Of a stretch of 64,000 nt of DNA, positions 11,996-23,531 are shown piece by piece. Each line of letters opens with the position of its first letter. The first letter of the stretch is position 1. Below the pieces are notes generated by a model. The model worked only from the letters and a program-made list of their open reading frames with translations. It was not told where the DNA came from and ran no database searches. A program made the translations under genes and the position numbers. Source of the stretch: Pleurostoma richardsiae (taxonomy: Eukaryota; Ascomycota; Sordariomycetes; Calosphaeriales; Pleurostomataceae); the NCBI GenBank assembly GCA_030052745.1, contig JANBVO010000006.1, forward strand, positions 248,001-312,000, given 5' to 3'.

Positions 11996-13628
11996 CTTGG
12001 CTGTACTATGGTGATACGGCGTGACAATGTGCGGCTTGCTGAGGAGGGATATTATCAATATTGTCTTGTAATGAGCTTGGCTATACTGCTGGTTCCCTTA
12101 TTATATCTGCTAGTTGTGTCGTGATAAGAGCACCGAGAGACGGCGGCCCCCGCATAAGCTGTAAAGCCGGGTGTGTCCAATCACGGCCCGCTTGGCTGCC
12201 GGAGTGCTGGTGGGGTTCGCGGCACCATCTCGACGGAGCGCGGCGCTTGCCTATCTCGCGAACTGCTAGATAGGGCCACGCAGATTATCTAGCAGTATGA
12301 CATACACTGACTAAGATACTTTGTGCTAGATCTGTTCGATGGAAACAGACGGCGCTACTCGAGCCTCTAGGTTTAGAAAGGGGCCATATGGAGAGCGAAT
12401 GCCCGGTCCCGGCCCGGAGCAGCCTTCACCGCCGACGATCAACCGGTTCGGGGCTGGGCCTGGCTCCGGCGCCCGGCTCCGGCTGCTGTTACGCCACTTC
12501 AACGCCTGCCGGGATCGACATTTTTGTCGGCTCCAAGATGAAGACCCCAAACCCACTTGCTCTTCGAACAGAGATGCCTGAGGACTTTTCTTCGCAGGTT
12601 ATATTTTAATTCATATCTGGTTCAAGTGTCTGCATGTGGTGTTAGGATTGGTTACCTCCTGTTTCTCCTGCCGCAGCGAAATCAAAGCATGGCGACGACC
12701 ACCATTCGCTTAACGTGATCGAAACGGAACAACTTGTCTCAACAAGGTGGCTTTTGTGAGCCGAAAGCCCGACAGGGTCGTCTTTGGCAAGCTTGCGGGA
12801 ACCCGAGGGCACTCAGGGCGCCACACAAAGTGTAATCACTGATTGAGCTGCTGTGGTACAAGGGCAACGTGGACTCCTCGGCAAGCAACAAGTGCGTTCA
12901 AGCCCAGCATCACAAGGCTGGCCTCATGTCACCACCACCTTCAAGCCGTTTGAATCCAACGTTGCGACAGGTATTCCGAGTGCCCAGGAAGTCCCCGACC
13001 GGGTATAATCAAAGAAATGATTGAAAGGCCTTTGACCATAGATACCTGCAATCCCATGCGGACAAAGGCCCTCTGCATCCACGAGAGAGAAGGTTTGTTG
13101 ATCAAGGCAAACACACCTGGTTGAACAACCCCGCCCAAAAACTTTCCCATACGTACCGTACGTACTGTTGGAGACTGAGGCATCAGTGTAAGAAATCAAC
13201 ACGGAGGTCAAATTCGGAGGCAGGCGCGTCAGGCACACCTTTTTCCTCTTCTAGACCTACGAATCCCTCCTCAGAGCTTCTTCCCCAAGACCCCCCCTCC
13301 TCCTGTCCTTTTTGTTACGGTTACCAAGGCGAGAGAACCAGAGGTGGGAAATAAATTGTTGCCTCTCTGGGCTCTGATTGGTCAGGGTCTGTCTTTCCAG
13401 GAGCCCCGCTTTTTTCTGCGTTGTACTGGACCTCCAGCCTTGCAGGTCCACCGCGCACCTTCCTCCTCCACAACCTACCTAAGCAACTAAGCTCTTTGTT
13501 TGAAAACATCCCTCCCATCAACACGCCTTCTCCACACTCGATCGCGACAACCCAAACACCACTTCTGACGCCTGGTAACTGCATCCCGATGGTCTCGAAT
13601 CTGCTGCGCCACTAGGAAAGCATTCGAG
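11996..13628. other. Divergent promoter region between oxygenase and Mlp1-like gene
   Basis: Both flanking genes point away from this 1.6 kb, so it should hold two promoters. A CCAAT box in reverse orientation lies near the right-hand gene. A pyrimidine-rich tract with GTAC repeats (around 13,140-13,165) and a CT-rich leader (13,230-13,560) precede the Mlp1 ATG. No coding frame is convincing. Confidence 0.5.
13375..13381 (-). promoter_or_regulatory. CCAATCA box, Mlp1-like gene promoter
   Basis: TGATTGG on the plus strand equals CCAATCA, the preferred site of the fungal CCAAT-binding complex (HapB/C/E). It lies about 250 bp upstream of the ATG at 13629, a usual distance. One such 7-mer is expected by chance every 8 kb on two strands. 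Confidence 0.3.
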
Positions 13629-16600
13629 ATGGCAGCCGCCGACGTGGCTGTGGACCTTGGCTACTTGTCCGCGCACCTCGGCGTGCCTGAGACCACCCTC
13701 TCTACCGTCGCGACCGATCCCACCGTAGAGCTGGTCAAAGCCGTCCTCCAAGCGGTCACAGTCAAGGCTCAAGAGTACGACACGCTCTACGCCGAGAAGC
13801 TGCAGGTGGATATCGAGCTTGAGAACGCCATTCGAAGCTCCGAGGCACGCTGCCAGACATTCAAATCGACTGCCGACAAAGCTCTCAAAGAGGTCGAGGA
13901 CCTAAGACGGAAGCTGCAGGATGAAGGTAAACAACCTCTTCCTGCGTCCTCTCCCCGTTTCTCAATTTCTTGATAGTTGAGGGCAAAACTGACACATTTC
14001 GTCTTTTCTTACAGAGGCATCACGGCAGGCTCTGGAGAGCCAACTTCAATCCGTAAAGTCGTCGACTACTACCTCCCTTTCGGAGATTGAGACTCTTCGT
14101 GCGCGCATCTCTTCTTTGGAAACTTCGAATCGGGAGACGCTTGCAATCGTCGAGTCGAAGACCACAGCGAATGCGGAACTGTCAGAAGAGCTCCAGAAAC
14201 AGCACCAGAAGAACGTCAAGCTTAGCCAAGACATTGCAGCCCTGCAGCAGTCAGTTCAGGCTGCACAGGCGGCTGCTAGTAGCGCGAAATGGCGAACTCA
14301 GAACCTAGAGCAGGAGCTTGCGCTTGCTCGAAAGAACAACGAATGGCTGGAGAACGAACTCAAGACGAAGAGCGAGGAGGCGCGCAAGTTCCGGACAGAG
14401 AAGAGCGCGAGGATATCTGAACTCCAACGACTCAACGAGGAGGCAAACTCGACCATCGACTCTCTGACACGCGGCGAGCAGCAGCTACGTTCCCGGCTCG
14501 ATGAGGCGCAGAAGAAGGCTGATGATGCTCTGACCAAGGTGCAGCAGCTTCAGGAAGCCGCTGCGCGCACCGAGGAGAGCTTCCGACAAGAGCTCGAGTC
14601 CTTGAAGCGTCTCGTGGAGCTGAAAGAGCAACAGACTGAGACACATCGGAACAGGCTAAGAGAAGTCGAGACGAGACTCGAGCAAGTCAAGGATGATGAC
14701 GATGCCCAGTTGAGGCGGGTTCGTCAAGAGCTTGAGCAGGAGCGGTCGGATCACGAGCAGGCCATACGGCAGGTGCAGGACTTAGAGACCGAGGTCGATC
14801 GCTTACAGGCCATGCTGTCTACTCAAGGGCAGCCAGGTTCAGCCCCTCAGACACCCAGGCCAAATGGATCTCTGCTTGCTGCCCGCGCTGGTTCACCGTT
14901 CGGCCCTGCCACTCCAATGAGAGGAAAGGCCAGCATTTCCGCCACCCAAGCCATCGAAGAACTTTATAAGGTCAAGGGAGAGCTGGCTGGAGAGCGTCGT
15001 CGGAATGAACGGCTCTCGCAGGAACTCGATGAGATGATGAATGCCTTGGAAGCGAAAGGGCCCGAGGTCAATGAACTTCAGGCCGAGGCTGAACGTCTAA
15101 GGAACGAAAATATCCAGATGACACAACTGGCCGACGAAAGCTACAAGGAACGCGACCTCGCAAAGAAGGCTGCTCGAAAGGCGGAAACGGCGGCGAACAC
15201 AGCCCAGGCGGAAATCAAAATCCTTCGTGCACAGCTTCGTGACCTTAGCACCCAGATCCAGATGCTTGTCTTCAACATGCATGCCCAGGAGAAGGGACTA
15301 GACGAGCTCACAGAGGAGGAAGCCATTCAGTATGCTCAACTACAGAATGGGCAGTCCGGTCAGACCTCACTGGACGACCTGTCCGAGACCCACCGGTTCA
15401 TCAGCGAGAAGTTGGTGGTCTTCAAGGACATTTACGAGCTACAGGAGAAGAACCAGGAACTTCTCAGGATTACGAGGGAGCTTGCGGAGAAGATGGAGAG
15501 CGAGGAAGCCCTTGCTGCGCAGCGACAGGCCGCGCAAGACCAACAAGAGGTCCTGAATCTCCGGGAGACTGTCTCGCGCCTGCAAGATGAGGTTAAGTCT
15601 ATGACTATCCGCATGAAGAGCCACATGCAAGAACGTGACATGTTCCGCCGCCTATTGCAGCAGAAAGCGAGCGCTGCCGAGATCAACTCGGTCCTTGGTG
15701 GGACTCTCGACGGCAGCCACCGCGAGGTCTTGGCTAGCATTGAGCAGACTTCGACGATCGACGAAAGCGAAGTGACCACTGCCCTCCGAGAGCTCCAGAA
15801 CAATTTCGACGCATACCGGAACGAACAGTCTGCCGATGTGAAGACCATGAGAGAACAGATTGAAAAGCTCTCCAGCGACAAGAATGCACTAAATGCTGAG
15901 ATCGCTAAGGTCAGAAGTCAGCTTACGCTCTCTTATGCACGCCATGAAATGCTGCAATCCAATTATGCTGCACTGCAGAACGAGAATAAGGAACTGCAGA
16001 AGCGCAGCCAGACCATCTCCGAAACCGCTGCGAAGCAGGATATCCGCACACAGCAGCTCGCCACGGACCTGGTAGAGGCGAGACAGTTGATCGACAGCCT
16101 GAACAGTAAAAAAGCCAACCTTGAGGCTGAAAAAGCACTCTGGGCCGATATTCGGAACCGACTGAGCCAGGATAATGACGCACTTTCGCAAGAGAAGGCC
16201 CGGTTGAGCACGCTCTTGACCCAGCAGCAGAATCTTCTTAACGAGCGTGAGCTGAATGAGAATGAATCGAAGCGCAGGTTGCAAAGCCAAATCGATACCC
16301 TGGAGATAGAGCTGAAGACTACGAAGCGGAAGCTCTCAGAAGAAGTGGAAGAGGCAAAGAAAGCTCAGCTGCGTAAGGAATTCGACACCCAACAGGCTCA
16401 GAAACGCATCGATGACCTCGTCGCCAACCTAGGCCAAGTCAAGGAGGAGTTGACAGCAGCGAAGACAAGCCGTGACCACCTACAGGCCCGCGTTGAAGAA
16501 TTGACAGTCGAGCTTCGGAGCGCCCAGGAGAAGGCCGAAAGACTGCAGCCACGTCCGACACCGAGACCCGGCACGGCCAACGAAGAGGCTAGTGCCGGCG

Positions 16601-19600
16601 AAGACGCGGAAGCCCAGATTCAAGACTTGAACAACGAAGTGGCAGATCTTAAACGGGACCTTGAGTTGGCCACGGCGCACCTCGAGAACGCAAAGGCACA
16701 GGCCGAACAATACAAGGAGCTCAGCCAGGCAGCGGAGGAAGAGTTGACGAGTCTCAATGCCACCCAGGAGCAATTCCGCGAGGAAATGGAGGCTTCTCTG
16801 GCATCTAAGGATGTCCAGATCAAGGAGTTACAACAACGTGTGGAGGATCTGTCTACGGAGTTAGCGAATTCGAACAATCAGCTGTCATCCCTGCGGGATT
16901 CTCAAGCTGAGGTCGCGCGGAAGTTCGAGGACGAGAAGCGCATCCTCAACGAGGAGGTCGAGCGGCTGAAGGACGAGGAGGAGAGATACAAGGAGATGGC
17001 CAAGTATCATCAGCAAGATCTACGCGCGCAAGCGGATATCGCCACAAAGGCTCAACAGGATTACGAACAGGAGCTGGTCAAGCATGCCGAGGCTGCCAGG
17101 TCGCTCCAGAGTCTCCGGGCGGAGTACGCCGAGATCAAGTCTGAATCCTCCACCCTGAAAGCGGAAGCAGAGTCAGCCAAGCATACCCTGGAGGAGAGCA
17201 AGCGGTCTTGGACCGAGCGCGAGGAACAACTGCAAAACGAGATACACGAACTCCGTGAGCGGCGGAAGAGTGCAGATGAGCAGAATAAGACCCTCCAGGA
17301 GCAACTTGACAAGGTCTCAGCCCAGATCGCCACCCTCCAGCAGAGCCGAGCTTCCTTGGTAGACGCTGCGGAAGGAAGTCCCGTTGTTACCACCGACTCG
17401 GCTGCTGACGGGCTTCGAGAGCTTAATACCTATCTGAGGCGCGAGAAAGAGATTCTCGAGGTTCAGTATGATCTCAAGGTGCAAGAATCGAAGAGACTAC
17501 AGCAGCAACTCGACATCAGGCAGTCGCAACTGGACGAGGCTCAGCTGAAGCTCGAGCAAGAACGAGCAGCAGCATCTGAGGCTAAGAGTTCCACCACCCA
17601 CCAGGATCTCCTGAACAAGCTCAATGAGCTCAACATGATCCGGGAAAGCAATGTCACTCTTCGAAACGAAAACCACTACTTGCAAGCCCAACTTACTGAG
17701 AGGAATACGAAAATCAGCGAACTGGAAGACAAGATACAGCCCTTAGAGACTCGTATAAGCGAGCTAGAGAATCAGAAGGTCTTCCTGGAGGAAGAAATTA
17801 AACAGCTCCAGGAAGACCGAGACCGGTGGCAGAAGCGCACCGAAGGCATTCTCAGCAAGTACGGCCGGGTTGATCCGGCGGAACTTGAACAGATAAAGCA
17901 GACTGTTTCCACGCTAGAGGCCGAGAGAGACAGGCTCAAGGAAGCCGAGGAGCCGCTCAAAGCCAAGATACAGGAGCTGGAAGCCAGCCTGGACAGCGAA
18001 CGGACAACTTGGAATGACAGCCGCCAAAAGCTGATCAGCCAGGCCAAGGAGAAGGCCCGGCAACAGAACACAACTATTAAGGAGTTGACTCAGCAGAAGA
18101 GCGAACTTCAACAACAGTTGGAATCGGTTAGCCAAGAACTGTCTTCCTGCAAGACGAACCTGCAGACAGCGTTGCAGGAGAAGTCAAGTTTGGAGGAAGA
18201 GAAGAGGAAGCTCCAGGAGCAGCTGGAGTCGGCTCCTGTCAATTCCGAGGCATCCGCAGCGCCTGCCATAGGTGACTCGCCGGAAACAGCGGCAAGGCTT
18301 GCCCAGCTGGAACAGGAACTGGAGACAACGCGGCAGGAGCTCTCGTCTGCAGTAGAGTGGAAAGCCAGCGCGGAACAGGAGCTTGAGAGTCTCCAGACGC
18401 AGCTCGCTTCTGCCGTTGATGAGCGCGACAAGGCTGTTTCCCAACTTCAACAGTCCTCAGAGAATGCCAGTAGCGCCCCGCTGCAAAATGGCGCCTCGCA
18501 TCCGGCACCGGAGGCCCTTTCTGACACTGAGAGGGCAGCACTCGAAACCAGGGTCGCTGCTGCAGAAGCCAAGGTTGTTGAGCTACAGGCGAAGGTCCAG
18601 GAGGCAGAGGCAAGGAGCCAAGAGGCTGAAGTCAAAGCGAAGGAAACCCTCGACACACGGTCAAGCAAGATGAGGGAGACCTTCAATAAGAAGCTCAAAG
18701 AGACGAGGGAGAACCTAGAGAAGGAGTTCGAGCAGAGCAAAACACAGTTAACGTCCGACTTCGAGTTACGGCTCCAGCAAGAACGCGCGATTTGGGAAGG
18801 AGAGAGCAAAGGTGCAGTAACGGTAGCTGATCAATCTGCCAATGTCTCGACCCCTTCCAAGCAGGTCGTCGATGGGCAGCCGCCACAGACACCGACGACG
18901 GGCCTCGCAGCCATGATAATGGCCGACTTTGCGAAGCTAAACGACACCGAGATCCGTGGCCTGCTCTCGAAGAACTCGACACTCAAGACCATTTTGGCCA
19001 ATAACCTTAAGAAGAAGTTAGCAGACGAAACCAAGAAGGTCAAGGAAGAGGCCGAGCAGGCTATCAAGACAGAATGGGAGAGTAAAGTTGCCAGTGCGAG
19101 GGAGCAGGCGACATTGATGGAGTCTAAGAAGTCATCCCTTCGTATAAACATGGCGGAGAACAAGGTCAAGGCCGCAAATGCTAAACTTGGCGTCGTCGAG
19201 ACGGCTGCAAAGGAGACACCTGATCGCCCAGTGGGTGAGGTGTGGAACATCGCGAAGGACGCAAAGCCTACACCTACTGTGCAGCCTCAACCTGCAGCTG
19301 CCCCGTCCCCAGCGGCTACCGCCATACCTTCCGCTAATGCCACTGGTTAGTACCTCACTGCCTGACTAGTTTTCGCTGTTTAAACTAACATTTACAATTC
19401 CAAGGTACGAGAGCGAGCCCTGCTGCAGCAGTATCGTCACCCCAAAACACCGAAAACGCGAAGGGACAAGCTCCTCTCAGCAGTATTCCCTTGCCTGGGA
19501 AACCGACTCCTGCAGTGGCCCAACAGGGCACAGCTCCGCCCACGACCGCGAAACCGCTGGTAAACCCGTTTGCCCAGAGCTCCCAGCCTGGAGTACAGGC

Positions 19601-19952
19601 AGCGCTGCCTAATCCGTTCATCCAGAACGCAGGAACAGTGCAGCCTCAGCAGGGACAACAGCAGGGCCAGCAGGCGTCGCAGGCGCGCACTACCGGTATC
19701 CCCGTCCCGGCAAACAAAGGCGGCGGGCAGGCCCGTGGCGGTCGCGGCGGTGTGTACCAGCACCCGAGGGGCGGCCGAGGCGGCCAAGCAGGGCAGAACC
19801 GCAACGCAAGCGGAGGCGGCCTCAACCCCGGCGCAGATAACTTCCAGCCGGGTGGTAACAAGCGGCCTCGGGATTCGGAGGCGGGGACAGGTCAGAGTGA
19901 ACCGAAGCGCATGCGCGGCGGACGGGGCGGAGGTACCCATCGCGGAAGCTGA
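13629..19952 (+). CDS. MLP1: Mlp1/Tpr-type nuclear-pore basket protein, 2058 aa, three exons
   Basis: The protein is a filament of the nuclear-pore basket, which tethers mRNA export and quality-control factors at the inner face of the pore. Exons are 13629-13926, 14015-19345 and 19405-19952. Residues from about 30 to 1770 are almost continuous heptad coiled coil rich in Glu, Gln, Lys and Leu. It breaks near residues 365-405 (Pro/Gly/Ser-rich, QTPRPNGS) and near 535-550. The diagnostic Tpr/MLP1/2 block lies at about residues 1298-1385, with MIRESNVTLRNEN at its start and SKYGRVDPAELEQIK at its end. The tail is not coiled: Pro/Gln/Ala-rich, then RGG repeats (about 1983-2006) and a basic KRPRD/KRMRGGRGG end that can act as nuclear localisation signal. 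Length equals the family norm (yeast Mlp1 1875, human TPR 2363). The ATG at 13629 begins a conserved-looking acidic N-terminus. Confidence 0.92.
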
Positions 19953-21293
19953 GCGTCGACAGCATTTTCGCGGGACGACGGCGTGCCGGCTACAGGACCT
20001 TCTTGTATTGCGGCTGAGCCCTTTGGAGGTGCCCGGCTCTGTATCAAGTAATAACTATTTCTGGCTGTATGATGGGGTTTGCATGATGCATTCATTCACG
20101 ATGGGGAGAGGAGATGTTGGGCTCTGGTACGGAATGAGGGAGGAGGAAAAGTTGCACGTCGCATGGCTCTTCTATGTTATGTGTATTATGTCTTCGGCTA
20201 CATCAGAGCGTCTTGCCGTGATCAATGAAGTAAAGGATTGATCAATACGCCGATATACTCCCTTCGCAGAAGAGTGTCACTTGACTTGGTCTCGAGTATC
20301 CTATGAACAGGAGAGCCTTTCTCTCTCTCCATCATCTGGGGGCAGGCAGGACGGTCATAAGGCGCTCCTCTTGATGCACATTCCTAAAATGCGCTCAAAC
20401 GCCAGGCTTACGGCGAGGTCCAATGCAGCGCTTTGAGCATGCTGTCCGAATATCCTTCATTCTGTTCTGCTCCAGAGAGACCTGGAGCCCCCGGTATTAT
20501 CCGGGGGTTCGCGTGAAGGTCAATACTCATTTTGGCAGCCCTCAGAGGTGCAAGAGACCCAAGATGTAAGCGCTGCTCCTGCTTCCCCCGAGGCGGACCG
20601 GGCGGTCTTGATAACCGGAAATAAGGGGGCAGAACCCGAGTGTTGCTCGGTGGCTTACCTCCGTACCGACCGTCAGCTGGGCTGGGATAGAGCCGAAGAG
20701 AGATAGGCAGTGAACGTTAGATAGTCTCGTCGATCAGGCGCGGGAGACTGGTGAGATTGTAGGACTATTAACGCTCAGCTTGCGGGATTTACTCTCACAG
20801 GAAGTGGGCTCACGCCGAGTCCTTCGGCTGCATCTGTCTGCGCTCTCTGCCGCGCCGTGATCTGTCCTCTTCTGCTTATGGACACGAAGGACTGGCTAAG
20901 AGGATGATGGATGCCTGGAATGGCTGGTAGCAGATCCCCGGCTCGGCCTCTCGACAGGCGGCACCTACATAAGGACACCTAATCGTTATCAAATCAGAGT
21001 TGGCCAGATTACGCCGAGTAAAGACGCCAGCCCCAGCGCGAGAGAGGGAAGATCGACAGCAAGCGTCCGGACGAGGCGCCTCTTGCGGCGCACTATTTGG
21101 CGACGGAGCCGGTTGGGAGGATTCCCGGGCCTGCAGGAAGACAAGTGCTCACACGCGCAAAGCACGATTTATCCGAGACCAAGCGGCTCGAAGCGTGCAA
21201 AGTGGAGCAGAGCGCTGCATGTGCAGGGGATGTGTGTTTTCCGCGCCCTGCTCTGGGAATGTGGGATGAAACCCCGGAGAGACATGGGTGCGG

Positions 21294-21300
21294 TGAGTCA
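21294..21300 (-). promoter_or_regulatory. TGAGTCA, possible CPC1 site in cpc-1 upstream region
   Basis: TGAGTCA is the reverse complement of TGACTCA. It lies about 1.5 kb upstream of the cpc-1 leader, far for a fungal promoter, so weak alone. Confidence 0.2.
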
Positions 21301-22215
21301 CCCCTCCAATTGAGTTTTGGATTTCGGGATGGAATACGCGATCAGATGCACCGTCGGAGTCCCAATTGAGCCATCTGATTCGACGGCGGGACATGTATCA
21401 AGGAGGCTGGGGAAAGGGCCTTTGCTCGAAGGTCTTTCTGTGCGCGAGAGGGGCTTGAGAGGGGGTTGCTTCGTGATCCTCTCTCCGCGCCGGGGTTCTT
21501 GGCGCACGAGATCAGATTCGCGATAAATTGCCGGGCCCTTCGTTCAACGTCGGCCATAGAGGACAGCGGCACATGCGGATGAAGGACAGCATGAGCGGTA
21601 TGCCCGACGTAGGACAGCTGGTCAGAAGTTGCTCCGTGTACAGAACCGCTCCCGGGCTCTGACTGTGGTAACGTTTCAGGCAAGATTGTCCCACAGTGAG
21701 GGCAATCAGTAGTACATGGACTCTTGGATGGCTCTTCTTTGGCGATGGCTGAGGAAACATGTTCTCCGGCAGCCCAGCACAGCCCGTCTCGAACCCGTCT
21801 GCGCTGCCAATGGACGGCGGGAAGGGAAGCCGCAAGCTAGCCCCTTAGCAGTTTTTCGCCGGGAAGTGGCTTCCTTCGTTCCTTGGTCGGTTGAGACATT
21901 TATGGCAGGACGAGAACGAGATTGGGAGATCAATCTGATAGTCAATTATTCCACTTGATAGCGATTACTAAATGAGACCCAGGGCTGACGACGACAGCCC
22001 TCATTGGCAAGCCCTTGATGGTAATTCCCATGAAGGGATAGTCTCACCTACAGAGAAACCCCGAGCCAAGGCAGATGTATTCCACACTCTGCAAAAGTCC
22101 CCAAGTCCAGCAGCCTGCAAAGGAACTTCTGTGTTCAACGGAAGAGTCTCTCTGCGCAATTCCGCAACTGCGCTGCCGCGCCCTGCGGTTTCCTTTTTGG
22201 GATGGCCGACGCTCG

Positions 22216-22222
22216 CCAATCA
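22216..22222 (+). promoter_or_regulatory. CCAATCA box, cpc-1 upstream region
   Basis: An exact CCAATCA match to the CCAAT-binding complex preference, about 550 bp upstream of the likely transcription start. Confidence 0.25.
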
Positions 22223-22471
22223 GCACGGCGCAAAAGAGGGCAGGAGTCCTACCGACGCTAGCCCTTTCAGGCTCAGCGAGCTTTGGCTCTGAAAGTAGTG
22301 GGTCCATAAAACAGCGTGCGCGCCCTGACTGGCCAGGAGTCAAAGCCGAATGTGGGGCTGACGGTGGGCATGGGGAGGCTGTGGGGCCAGCGCCTGCTCC
22401 AATCTTCCAGCAAAATTTGCGGAATCTTGGCGGCGCCTTTCCTATCATGGACTAGCCCTAGGATCCAGGTA

Positions 22472-22478
22472 TGACTCA
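22472..22478 (+). promoter_or_regulatory. TGACTCA, likely CPC1 autoregulatory site
   Basis: The context reads ATGACTCAC, one base from the full GCN4/CPC1 optimum ATGACTCAT. It lies about 380 bp upstream of uORF1 and about 300 bp upstream of the pyrimidine-rich probable start-site region. In Neurospora cpc-1 is known to be raised transcriptionally by amino-acid starvation, so autoregulation is a fair inference. Confidence 0.4.
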
Positions 22479-22751
22479 CACGTCCTTCGCGGCCGTTACA
22501 GGCCGAGGAGTCCTGAGGAGTACTTCAGGTACGCGGACACAAACGTGGACAGGGTACCTCTGTGACATGTCTTGCCTATCTGAGTAGGGCACGTCTCCCT
22601 ACTGGTGTGCTACGAGGCTGAATTGTTAGTGGTTAAAGAAGATACCTCCTCCCTTACCTGGTCAGCCTAAGCCAACAGGCCTCTAGTGGCTGCGCACGCG
22701 CCCTTTGGCTCGTGTTTGGCCTGTTGCTGCCTGAAAAATACAAAAATCCAC

Positions 22752-22805
22752 CAGTCTCCCAATTTTGGCCGTCCCTCTTCTCTTTCTCTCTTTCCTCTCC
22801 AACCT
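22752..22805 (+). promoter_or_regulatory. Pyrimidine-rich tract, probable cpc-1 transcription start region
   Basis: A run dominated by C and T (TCTTCTCTTTCTCTCTTTCC) just upstream of the leader is the usual initiation context in filamentous ascomycetes. From here to the main AUG there are exactly two other ATGs, both opening uORFs. Confidence 0.4.
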
Positions 22806-22855
22806 CAACTTCCAAAACTCCACATACAAGAACATATTCAGGCATCATTTTCAAG

Positions 22856-22864
22856 ATGCTGTAA
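22856..22864 (+). promoter_or_regulatory. cpc-1 uORF1, two codons (Met-Leu-stop)
   Basis: ATG CTG TAA is the first AUG of the leader, in the good context CAAG-ATG. In GCN4-type control the first short uORF lets ribosomes stay on the mRNA and resume scanning. A two-codon uORF1 is shorter than Neurospora's (20 codons) but suits a reinitiation-permissive element. Confidence 0.6.
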
Positions 22865-23089
22865 ATCAACCCCCTCGCAGTCTTGCCTCGCGCACTCGCC
22901 AACCGTCAAAATTTCTTCACAACGGAACCAGGTTTTTAACACCATCCCCACTCAACTTTCAGATCCTCCTTCACAGGTCGACCTGAACTTCAGCACTGCT
23001 TCCAGCTTTCGCTCAAGCTCACTCTCCAACACCGCCACCATTCCCGGCCAAGACTTTCCAGTCTTCACCACGGATTCAACCCAGTCAAC

Positions 23090-23218
23090 ATGGCTTCCCT
23101 CCAGTTCATCGAGCCTGCCGGCCCCATCCGCGCAACCGCAACTGTTCCAGCACTTGGACTTGCCCCATCAACAGGACTTTGTCTTGTTCGATACGCCGAC
23201 GAAGCGTCATCAACCTAA
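23090..23218 (+). promoter_or_regulatory. cpc-1 uORF2, 42 codons
   Basis: The second AUG of the leader has a strong context (CAAC-ATG-G) and opens 42 codons starting MASLQFIEPAGPIRA. In Neurospora uORF2 is 41 codons and blocks CPC1 translation in amino-acid-replete cells, like GCN4 uORF4. It lies in a different frame from CPC1, and the CPC1 frame is open right across it. Its stop is 313 nt before the main AUG, leaving room for starved ribosomes that bypass it. Confidence 0.7.
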
Positions 23219-23531
23219 TCGCTCTGTTTCCCATCCTTCTTCTATAGGAGGTGCTTCTCATCAGCAACATCGTCAACCCCAGCATCGGTTATCTGCATCG
23301 CCGTCTTTGCAGAACCAGCGAGTTGCACAGATCATCCAAGCAACAGGGCATTCCACTTCGTCTCCGGCTTTCACCAATCGGTTTAGCTCTCCTGCGCAGA
23401 ACACCCACCAGTTCTACGCTTCGTCTGCTCCATCGTCTACCGTCGCCCTGAACCAGCAGAACCGCGCTGCTCGTCCGCCAGTTCCACTGTTCTCTCAGAG
23501 CACGGGTAACATCCCGCAAGGCCCCGCCAAG

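Larger units (their letters stand above)
19953..22751. other. Intergenic region and cpc-1 upstream region
   Basis: The left part holds the 3' end of the Mlp1-like gene. The right part is the promoter region of cpc-1. It has TGAGTCA and TGACTCA sites and a CCAATCA at 22216-22222. No coding frame is supported. Confidence 0.5.
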
